A stretch of 8,746 bases of DNA from Candidatus Electronema nielsenii (GTDB lineage: Bacteria > Desulfobacterota > Desulfobulbia > Desulfobulbales > Desulfobulbaceae): contig JAGIXO010000072.1 in NCBI GenBank assembly GCA_026122915.1, forward strand, positions 1 to 8,746. Reading direction: 5' to 3'. The notes beneath the pieces are model-generated. The model did not search any database and was not told the origin of the DNA. It worked only from the letters and a program-made list of their open reading frames with translations. Positions 1 to 5,046 of the stretch are shown in pieces (the stretch's first letter is position 1; every line of letters starts with the position of its first letter). The position numbers and the translations under genes were made by a program.

Positions 1-182
1 AAGGTCTATTCGGCACCAACCGCACCGAAGCCCGTGAGCTGATTGACTTCATCATCAAAAATTCCGAAAACCTCGATTTCACCGACAGTAACGGCAATTT
101 GCGCCGCGCTTTGTTGCCTGAAGCAAAGGACGCTACGGAAGAACTCATTCCCGGCACATTGGGCGAGGAGGCACGCGCATGA
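1..182 (+). CDS. C-terminal end of an unrecognised protein (5' end outside window)
   Basis: An open frame entering from the left edge (first full codon at base 3) ends with TGA at 180-182. It gives about 59 residues, beginning GLFGTNRTEAREL and ending LGEEARA. The segment is hydrophilic, rich in Glu, Asp and Asn, with no membrane helix, so it looks like the tail of a soluble or cytoplasmic protein. I recognise no family. Its stop overlaps the next start in an ATGA arrangement (ATG 179-181), and a strong Shine-Dalgarno sequence for that next gene (GAGGAGG, 165-171) lies inside its coding sequence. The two genes are therefore almost certainly co-transcribed and translationally coupled, which suggests they work together. 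The codon pattern and the tight coupling support a real gene; the function is unknown. Confidence 0.7.
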   Translation, partial: GLFGTNRTEARELIDFIIKNSENLDFTDSNGNLRRALLPEAKDATEELIPGTLGEEARA

Positions 183-625
183 AGATTGATCAGGTTGATT
201 TGATCACGAGGATTGCCAGTCAAGTGCTCGACATCCTCCTGATGAAATACCCGACCAGAACAGGTCTTGGTTTGGTGCTTGGCAGCATTTTCTCTTTCCT
301 TGTTCAGCTTTTCGCCCCGGCACTTCGCTCCATCAAATCTATGGATTTTGCAAGCAGCCCGTGGTGGGGCTGGCTGTCGCTCGGTATTCTGGTCATGCAC
401 ACCCCAACCGTAATTTCTGCTTTTCGGCAGAAACCCATCGGCAACGATGCGGTTGATCAAGCAATGGAGCTGATTGAGCGGGGCAATTTCTCACCTACCG
501 AAAAACGGCGGCAGTATCGTCTTCTTGTTGAAAAAGTCGCCAACGCCGCCGCCCTGACGCAGGAATTTCAGCGCGAACTCAAAAGCATCGAGAAAAGCCT
601 TGCTGCGGAAGGGAAGACACCGTGA
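179..625 (+). CDS. Small two-helix inner-membrane protein of unknown function
   Basis: A 148-residue protein. A short N-terminal part is followed by two hydrophobic segments at about residues 29-49 (starts GLGLVLGSIF) and 62-81 (starts WWGWLSLGILV), separated by a loop of about a dozen residues. The C-terminal third (about 90-141) is charged, helix-prone and rich in Glu, Lys and Arg. This predicts a membrane hairpin with a cytoplasmic helical tail. No signal peptide is seen. The start is well supported: GAGGAGG at 165-171 sits 7 bases before the ATG, which overlaps the upstream stop (ATGA). I do not recognise the family. A partner subunit of the upstream protein is the simplest reading. The size would also allow a holin-like or accessory membrane protein, but nothing specific shows this. 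Confidence 0.75.
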   Translation: MKIDQVDLITRIASQVLDILLMKYPTRTGLGLVLGSIFSFLVQLFAPALRSIKSMDFASSPWWGWLSLGILVMHTPTVISAFRQKPIGNDAVDQAMELIERGNFSPTEKRRQYRLLVEKVANAAALTQEFQRELKSIEKSLAAEGKTP

Positions 626-683
626 GGTGCTTAATTGTAGACTGTCATTAAAGTCGTCATCCGCCAGCATTTTCAGCTCCATG

Positions 684-824
684 TTATAGATGGCTGTTGG
701 GGTGAATATGAGCCACGCCCTGATAACCGGCATCAGCGAGCAGCAGAACACGATGAACTCCAGTTGAACGCTTAAAATTCAAATACACTGTTTCGCATTT
801 CATGCGCGTATGCATTTGGATTTT
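684..824 (-). pseudogene. Remnant of an IS5-like DDE transposase
   Basis: On the minus strand one frame stays open from 824 down to a TAA at 684-686. It reads, in part, YLNFKRSTGVHRVLLLADAG followed by YQGVAHIHPNS. The segment 'LADAGYQG..HIHPNS' about 20 residues after a 'FK.S' motif is characteristic of the catalytic-core region around the second Asp of IS5-family transposases. Family knowledge says the chain should continue with a Pro/Lys-rich stretch and the final Glu of the DDE triad. Here a stop follows HIHPNSHL, so the C-terminal part is missing. The N-terminal part is also absent, because the frame runs into the inverted repeat at 825. Only about 45 residues of a protein that is normally some 250-330 long remain, so it is non-functional. 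The assignment to IS5 rather than a neighbouring DDE family is made from motif memory. Confidence 0.65.
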
Positions 825-944
825 AATAGGAGTTACGCAGTTGAGCTTGCAACCAGTTGATTTTGTTCAACTGGCGATTTGTGTCGCTGAAATTTAACTT
901 GCTGTAATGATTGAACTTCAGATTTCAACTGCGTAACTCCTATT
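825..944. mobile_element. MITE-like element with perfect 20-bp terminal inverted repeats
   Basis: AATAGGAGTTACGCAGTTGA at 825-844 is matched by its exact reverse complement at 925-944, giving a 120-bp unit with no reading frame of note. Inside lies a second perfect hairpin, CCAGTTGA (853-860) against TCAACTGG (867-874) with a 6-base loop. It reuses the CAGTTGA word from the inner end of the terminal repeat, so that word occurs four times in paired opposite orientations. If the true ends are GGAG...CTCC (829-940), the unit is flanked by TA on each side (827-828 and 941-942). That would be the target duplication expected of IS630/Tc1-mariner movement, but TA is also part of the palindrome and so cannot decide the matter. 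It is most likely a non-autonomous element inserted at or in the transposase remnant next to it. A strong RNA or cruciform hairpin is a secondary possibility. Confidence 0.7.
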
Positions 945-1017
945 TAATTAACAATCGATGAAAGAGGCTTATTTTATTTTTATCGCTCAATCAAAAGTAT
1001 CTGCAATAGCTCTTGCA

Positions 1018-1046
1018 TTGCGGAGCCAGCAAGCATCGGGTATATA
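1018..1046 (+). promoter_or_regulatory. Possible promoter for oleAB
   Basis: A TATATA box at 1041-1046 is preceded, after a 17-base spacer, by TTGCGG at 1018-1023, a poor -35 match. The box lies about 60 bases before the oleA start, in the AT-rich leader. This is the best placed candidate I can see, but the -35 is weak and other AT-rich words nearby could serve. Confidence 0.25.
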
Positions 1047-1051
1047 AGGAG

Positions 1052-1108
1052 ATGAACAGCAACCTTCTGCTTCCTTCGACAAAAAGCAACAGAGAACTGC
1101 CCCGATGA
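1052..1108 (+). CDS. Possible 18-residue leader peptide coupled to oleA
   Basis: An ATG at 1052 opens an 18-codon frame (starts MNSNLLLPS, ends ELPR). Its TGA at 1106-1108 overlaps the oleA ATG (1105-1107) as ATGA. An AAGGAG at 1046-1051 touches this ATG directly, which is too close for a normal ribosome binding site, so translation from here is doubtful. If translated, it could couple ribosome delivery to oleA, whose own upstream region has only a weak AGAGA. It may equally be chance. Confidence 0.2.
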   Translation: MNSNLLLPSTKSNRELPR

Positions 1109-2139
1109 AATACTCCCGCGTCTGTCTGCACAGCTTTGGCTACGAACTGCCGCCCAATGTTGTCACTTCTGCTGACCTTGAGCAGCAGTTAGCCCCAGTT
1201 TATGAACGCCTGAAACTGCCTGAAGGTCGCCTTGAGCTGATGAGCGGTATCCGCAGCCGCCGTTTCTGGGATGCTGGCACTAAACCCAGCGAAGGCGCAA
1301 CCTTAGCGGGTCGCAAAGCTCTGCTTGCAGCGGGCCTGACTCCTGATGAAGTGGATTTCCTCGTCTTCACTTCAGTGAGTCGGGACATGATGGAGCCAGC
1401 CACGGCCTCCTTTGTCCACCGCAGTCTGGGCTTAGATAGCCGCTGCCAGATATTCGATCTTTCCAACGCCTGCCTCGGCTTTCTCAACGGAATGCTCATG
1501 CTGGCGAACATGATCGAGCTGGGCCAAGTGCGCTGTGGCTTGGTTGTGGCCTGTGAAACCGCTGAAGAGCTGATTCGTTCTACTGTGCAGCAATTGCTGG
1601 CCGATACTGAATTGACCCGCAAGACGATCAAGCCCGCTTTTGCCTCGCTGACCATCGGCTCAGGGGCTGTGGCTTTGGTGATGACCGACCGCAAGACCCA
1701 CGACAACGGCCATCGGCTGATTGGCGGGGCTTGTCAAGCCAATACCAAACACAACGACCTCTGCCAAGGTGGTCAGAACAGCGAGCAGGAAACGCTGATG
1801 TCCACGGACGCAGAACAGCTTCTCGAAAAAGGGATTGAGACCGCTGCGATGTGCTGGCAAGCGTTTCTTAAAGAAACCGGCTGGGACAAGGCAAGCATCC
1901 GCCGTTTCTTCTGCCATCAAGTGGGGCAGGCACACGCACGCCAACTCTTTGCCAGCTTGGAACTTGATCCGGCGCACAATTTTGAGACCTTGGCTGTGCT
2001 GGGTAATGTTGGCTCGGTTTCCGCGCCGATCACTATGGCAATGGGGATAGAAAAAGGCAAGCTGAAGAAAGGTCAGCGAGCTGCTTTGCTCGGCATTGGT
2101 TCTGGTATTAACTCAGTGATGCTGGGGATTGAGTGGTGA
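1105..2139 (+). CDS. oleA: OleA, head-to-head acyl condensing enzyme (thiolase fold, 3-oxoacyl-ACP synthase III-like)
   Basis: OleA joins two fatty acyl-CoA chains by a non-decarboxylative Claisen condensation to a 2-alkyl-3-ketoacyl product, the first step of long-chain olefin and ketone synthesis in the cytoplasm. The 344-residue chain has a thiolase fold. The nucleophile is C123 in FDLSNACLGF. E97 (MMEPATA), H271 (FFCHQVGQ) and N301 (LGNVGSVSAP) complete the site. The spacings E97-C123 (26) and H271-N301 (30) equal those of the well-studied Xanthomonas OleA residues E117, C143, H285 and N315. Such a Glu is the mark of OleA and is not found in ordinary FabH, so OleA is preferred over FabH. 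Length fits the family. The ATG at 1105 begins at the usual point (SRVCLHSFGYELPP). Its stop overlaps the oleB start by one base (TGATG), showing an operon. Confidence 0.9.
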   Translation: MKYSRVCLHSFGYELPPNVVTSADLEQQLAPVYERLKLPEGRLELMSGIRSRRFWDAGTKPSEGATLAGRKALLAAGLTPDEVDFLVFTSVSRDMMEPATASFVHRSLGLDSRCQIFDLSNACLGFLNGMLMLANMIELGQVRCGLVVACETAEELIRSTVQQLLADTELTRKTIKPAFASLTIGSGAVALVMTDRKTHDNGHRLIGGACQANTKHNDLCQGGQNSEQETLMSTDAEQLLEKGIETAAMCWQAFLKETGWDKASIRRFFCHQVGQAHARQLFASLELDPAHNFETLAVLGNVGSVSAPITMAMGIEKGKLKKGQRAALLGIGSGINSVMLGIEW

Positions 2140-3017
2140 TGCCCGCCTTAGCCGAATATCCCTTTGCCCCAAAAACTTTCCACACTGCTGACGGACATTG
2201 TCTATCCTATCTTGACGAAGGCAGCGGGCCAACAGTGGTCATGGCGCACGGCAATCCGTCGTGGTCGTACCTCTACCGGAATGTAGTCACTGCGCTCAAG
2301 GGCGACTACCGCTGCATTGCCCCTGATCATCTCGGCTGCGGTTTCTCCGACAAGCCGCAGGATTATCCCTACCGCCTCCGTAATCATATCGACAACTTCA
2401 CTGCCCTGTTGGATTATTTGCGCATTGAACGCTGCGTGCTGATCGTGCATGACTGGGGCGGGGCGATTGGCATGGGTTGGGCAGGACAGCATCCTGAGCG
2501 CGTCGCCGGTCTGGTGGTGTTGAACACCGCTGCCTTTCGCTCTCGCCAGCTTGCTTTGCGGATTGCGGTCTGCCGCTGGCCATTGCTCGGTGCGTTGTTA
2601 GTGCGCGGGCTGAACGGCTTTGCTTGGCCCGCTACCTTTATGGCCGTGTGCAAGAAGATGCGGGCAGAAGTGAAGGCTGGGTTTCTGGCTCCTTACAACA
2701 GTTGGGCGAACCGGGTGGCTGTGCATCGCTTTGTGCAGGATATTCCCATGCAGCCAAGTCATCCTTCGTGGAGTACGTTGGTGGAGGTTGAGAATTCTCT
2801 TGCGCGGCTGCACGACAAGCCAATGCTCATTTGCTGGGGCGGGCAGGACTTCTGCTTCAATGATCATTTTTTTGCGGAGTGGAAAGAACGCTTCCCTCAA
2901 GCAGACAGCCATTATTTCCCGGATGCCGGGCATTATGTGTTGGAGGATGCTTTGCCAGAAGTAATGAATCTGCTGCCGTCATTTCTGGAAAACTGCTCTG
3001 TAAAGGCAGGGAGTTGA
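2139..3017 (+). CDS. oleB: OleB, alpha/beta-hydrolase (beta-lactone decarboxylase)
   Basis: OleB belongs to the haloalkane-dehalogenase-like alpha/beta hydrolases. In the Ole pathway it turns the beta-lactone made by OleC into a cis-olefin with loss of CO2. Visible features, numbered from the ATG at 2139 (292 residues): HGNPSWSYLYRN at 37-48, with N39 in the usual oxyanion/halide position; nucleophile D105 in VHDWGG, followed by W106; a cap region at about 130-210; probable acid D237 in WGGQDF; and catalytic base H265 in DAGHYVLED. The triad and length are complete, so the enzyme should be active. A GTG at 2133 would add two residues, but the ATG that overlaps the oleA stop (TGATG) is the natural coupled start. 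OleB is preferred over a true dehalogenase because it directly follows oleA. The partner genes oleC and oleD are not adjacent. Confidence 0.88.
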   Translation: MPALAEYPFAPKTFHTADGHCLSYLDEGSGPTVVMAHGNPSWSYLYRNVVTALKGDYRCIAPDHLGCGFSDKPQDYPYRLRNHIDNFTALLDYLRIERCVLIVHDWGGAIGMGWAGQHPERVAGLVVLNTAAFRSRQLALRIAVCRWPLLGALLVRGLNGFAWPATFMAVCKKMRAEVKAGFLAPYNSWANRVAVHRFVQDIPMQPSHPSWSTLVEVENSLARLHDKPMLICWGGQDFCFNDHFFAEWKERFPQADSHYFPDAGHYVLEDALPEVMNLLPSFLENCSVKAGS

Positions 3018-3033
3018 ACGCTGTTCACATTGT

Positions 3034-3059
3034 ACTTCTTCAATGAAGTGAGAGTTTTT
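3034..3059 (+). terminator. Weak candidate terminator after oleB
   Basis: A small hairpin, ACTTC (3034-3038) with GAAGT (3045-3049) and a 6-base loop, lies 16 bases past the oleB stop. It is followed by a run of five T at 3055-3059. The stem is short and AT-rich and the T-run is a few bases away, so this is only a candidate. Its position right after the operon is what supports it. Confidence 0.3.
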
Positions 3060-3242
3060 CATTATCCTCATCCGAGTCCAGATACAGACAAAGGCGCAGT
3101 AGTAAAAAACGTTGAACCGCCGCGAGCCATTCGATTACACACACAGAATGGCAGCAAAGTCTTTGGAACGAGATGAGCCTTGAAGAATTGAGCAAGGCGG
3201 CGATGGCGCATCGAGCCTGTACGAAAAGCAGTAGCTAACGAT

Positions 3243-4289
3243 ATGATAGAAATCATGAATAGCAGATATTCTCCTACAGAGGATTTAGGTGTCATAGCAA
3301 CCTATGGAATAGTTGTGAAGGAATTAGGGTGGATATTTAGACAGCAACCGATAGCTGATGTTGGCGTTGACGCAATAATGGAACAATGCGAAAATGGAAA
3401 TCCGACGGGAAAATTTATAGCGATACAGATAAAATCTGGAGAGTCGAATTTTTCAATATCAAAGAACAGATTAATTTATTCCACTAAACCTATCCATTAC
3501 AATTACTGGTTAAGTCTTAATATACCAATAATATTGGTAGCGCATCTTCCAAAATCAGGAAAAACATATTGGCAGCATGTGTGCAAAAATAATTTCAAGA
3601 AAGCAGATAAAAGCTGGAGCCTTGAGATTCCAAAAATCCAAGAACTCTGCAACAAATCGAAAAGCAAATTAATGCATATCCTTTCTGGAAAAGGCGAAAG
3701 GAATTTTATTTTTGTTTTATATTCAGGAAACGTTGATGTTGAAAATGACGATTTTGATTTTTTTGAAAAAGTAAATTGCATTGCTGAATCATCAATTTGT
3801 TTTGAAAATATCAGAAAGATATTTAATGATGCAGGAGAGAGAATAAATAAGTTTCACAGGGAAATATCGACAAACAGTCATGATTACAAAATATATATCA
3901 ATGGCCTGTCGAGAGACTTTAATATCTATTCCAAAAGACTTGAATTTGAAATTGATATTTTTTCAAAATTATACCCGGAAGGATTCTTTGCTTATGAGCA
4001 ATTTATTTTATTTAATTATTTAGTAAATAACGATACTGATCTGGTCAGAAATGCTGTTTATGAGCTAAACGAAACATCTAACGCTACTGATGAATTAATA
4101 AAAGTCATATCATCATTAGAACATGCCATGTCAGGATTTCATGAAGAATTTAAACCAATAGTAAATTGTTTTTTCGATATTTTAGGATTTATTCTCTTGG
4201 AATTATCTGAAGCGAGAGATATGACATCAGCACTGCTTCATAGAATTAACGAATATGCCCTCCATCACCAGCCTCCGCCAATATCTTGA
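3243..4289 (+). CDS. DUF4365 domain protein, predicted PD-(D/E)XK nuclease-like
   Basis: A 348-residue protein, clearly more AT-rich than its neighbours. The first 150 residues match the DUF4365 pattern: ELGWIFRQQPIADVGVDAIM, then GNPTGKFIAIQIKSG, then WLSLNIPIILVAHLP and TYWQHV. D43 (in GVDA) and Q62-I-K64 (in IQIKSG) fit the D...(E/Q)xK core of PD-(D/E)XK nucleases. DUF4365 proteins are often found in genomic islands and defence contexts; the substrate is unknown. Residues 150-340 are a helical region I do not recognise. The start could be M1 (3243) or M5 (3255); neither has a clear ribosome site. From about codon 338 the frame runs through a ubiD-like fragment, so the tail HHQPPPIS is not native and the original C-terminus is probably lost or replaced. 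A brnT/brnA pair follows. The low GC and IS debris nearby point to horizontal gain. Confidence 0.75.
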   Translation: MIEIMNSRYSPTEDLGVIATYGIVVKELGWIFRQQPIADVGVDAIMEQCENGNPTGKFIAIQIKSGESNFSISKNRLIYSTKPIHYNYWLSLNIPIILVAHLPKSGKTYWQHVCKNNFKKADKSWSLEIPKIQELCNKSKSKLMHILSGKGERNFIFVLYSGNVDVENDDFDFFEKVNCIAESSICFENIRKIFNDAGERINKFHREISTNSHDYKIYINGLSRDFNIYSKRLEFEIDIFSKLYPEGFFAYEQFILFNYLVNNDTDLVRNAVYELNETSNATDELIKVISSLEHAMSGFHEEFKPIVNCFFDILGFILLELSEARDMTSALLHRINEYALHHQPPPIS

Positions 4290-4344
4290 CATCCTCCGCC
4301 GTGAAGGCAAGCTGATAGGACTGCGTCTGTTGATAACCAGCTAA
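4255..4344 (+). pseudogene. Remnant 5' end of a second ubiD-like gene
   Basis: An ATG at 4255 opens a frame whose first 20 residues (MPSITSLRQYLDILRREGKL) closely match the start of the intact UbiD at 5047 (MPQITNLRQFLDILRRENEL). At the DNA level 50 of the first 60 bases agree with 5047-5106, counted by eye. After this the similarity stops and the frame ends at TAA 4342-4344, 29 residues in all. The copy begins exactly at the start codon; upstream bases differ. It overlaps the end of the DUF4365 gene in another frame. Differences are scattered over both silent and replacement sites, so this is a diverged paralogue or a piece of a relative's gene, not a fresh duplication. It cannot make an enzyme of normal length (about 590 residues). 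Confidence 0.75.
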
Positions 4345-4359
4345 CAGGCAAAGCAAAAT
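4330..4359 (+). promoter_or_regulatory. Possible promoter for brnTA
   Basis: TTGATA at 4330-4335 (five of six to the -35 consensus) is followed after 18 bases by CAAAAT at 4354-4359 (four of six to the -10 consensus), 11 bases before the brnT start. BrnT-BrnA complexes generally repress their own promoter through the BrnA ribbon-helix-helix domain, so an operator would be expected here. I see no clear inverted repeat to name as such. Confidence 0.3.
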
Positions 4360-4370
4360 TATCTTCTCGC

Positions 4371-4691
4371 ATGAACAAAGCGCATAAAGAACTACTCCGT
4401 CAATGTCTTGGTTTTGATTGGGACAAGGGGAATATCGAGAAAAATCAGATTAAACATAATGTCTCGCCATCAGAATGCGAGCAGGTATTTTTCAACAATC
4501 CATTACTGATTCATGATGATCTCCTGCATTCAGCAGAAGAAAAACGTTTTTATGCGCTTGGCCGCAGTGATCTGAACAGGACTCTTTTTGTTGTTTTCAC
4601 CATAAGGAACAGCATAATCAGAGTCATTTCCGCAAGAGATATGAGCCGCAAAGAAAGGAAGGCATACGGAGATGAAAAAGAAACCACCTGA
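4371..4691 (+). CDS. brnT: BrnT-family toxin of a type II toxin-antitoxin system
   Basis: BrnT toxins are small RelE-like ribonucleases that cut RNA and stop translation until neutralised by BrnA. The 106-residue chain shows the family pattern in order: FDWDKGNIEKNQIKHNVS (15-32), the EQVF-x-NP segment (38-44), HDD (48-50), EEKRFYALGRSD (56-67), TLFVVFTIR (71-79), then the diagnostic RVISARDMSRKERKAY (84-99). Length is slightly above the usual 90-100 owing to the N-terminal stretch. The gene overlaps brnA by 20 bases, with the toxin first as is normal for Brn loci. No good ribosome site is seen before the ATG, which fits low toxin production. All key segments are intact, so the toxin should be active. 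It lies between the ubiD remnant and the intact ubiD, so it is probably an acquired module. Confidence 0.9.
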   Translation: MNKAHKELLRQCLGFDWDKGNIEKNQIKHNVSPSECEQVFFNNPLLIHDDLLHSAEEKRFYALGRSDLNRTLFVVFTIRNSIIRVISARDMSRKERKAYGDEKETT

Positions 4692-4941
4692 ATTCAAAAA
4701 TGAAAATGAGGAAATAGAATTCTGGGACGGACATGATTCCACAGAATTCATTGACTGGAGCAAAGCGGAACGGATTATTCTGCCCAAGCTCAGGCCATCG
4801 GTGAAAAGAATATCGCTCCGCCTTCCCGAGTCCATGCTGGAAGAGCTTAAATTTTTGGCCAGCAAAAGAGATGTTCCCTATCAATCGTTGCTGAAGATAT
4901 TTCTTGCCGAGCGGATTGAAAAAGAACTGGGAACGTGTTGA
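4672..4941 (+). CDS. brnA: BrnA/CopG-family antitoxin
   Basis: An 89-residue antitoxin. The N-terminal half holds the toxin-binding pattern FKNENEEIEFWDGHDSTEF (8-26) followed by IDW (27-29), typical of BrnA/CopG-type antitoxins. The C-terminal half (about 44-87) is a ribbon-helix-helix DNA-binding domain: KRISLRLPESMLEELK, then LASKRDVPYQSLLKIFLAE. BrnA binds BrnT and represses the operon. The start at 4672 has a good ribosome site (AAGGAAGG, 4655-4662, inside brnT), stronger than anything before brnT. That is consistent with making more antitoxin than toxin. The gene ends 105 bases before the UbiD start. I see no defect. Confidence 0.9.
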   Translation: MKKKPPEFKNENEEIEFWDGHDSTEFIDWSKAERIILPKLRPSVKRISLRLPESMLEELKFLASKRDVPYQSLLKIFLAERIEKELGTC

Positions 4942-5046
4942 TATTCTGATGTTTTTTTAGCATAGCCCGTCGAGCGAAAACTGCATGACCGCTCAGTCTC
5001 CGGGACACTTGTGAAGAGCCGACAATCCATATCACCAACATACTCC

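Larger units (their letters stand above)
626..1104. other. 479-base gene-free region filled with mobile-element debris
   Basis: This stretch between the membrane-protein gene and oleA carries no full gene. Its content in order: 626-683, nothing recognised; 684-824, the reverse-strand remnant of a transposase; 825-944, an inverted-repeat element; 945-1104, the AT-rich leader of oleA with a possible promoter and a short upstream reading frame. The transposase pieces mark it as an insertion-prone gap. Confidence 0.7.

Noticed and set aside
491..751. 86-codon minus-strand frame overlapping the membrane-protein gene
   Set aside because: The transposase-like motif at 684-824 lies in a different minus frame. 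This frame is a shadow and crosses a well-supported gene.
1200..1706. 168-codon minus-strand frame opposite oleA
   Set aside because: Antisense shadow of a gene whose four catalytic residues are intact.
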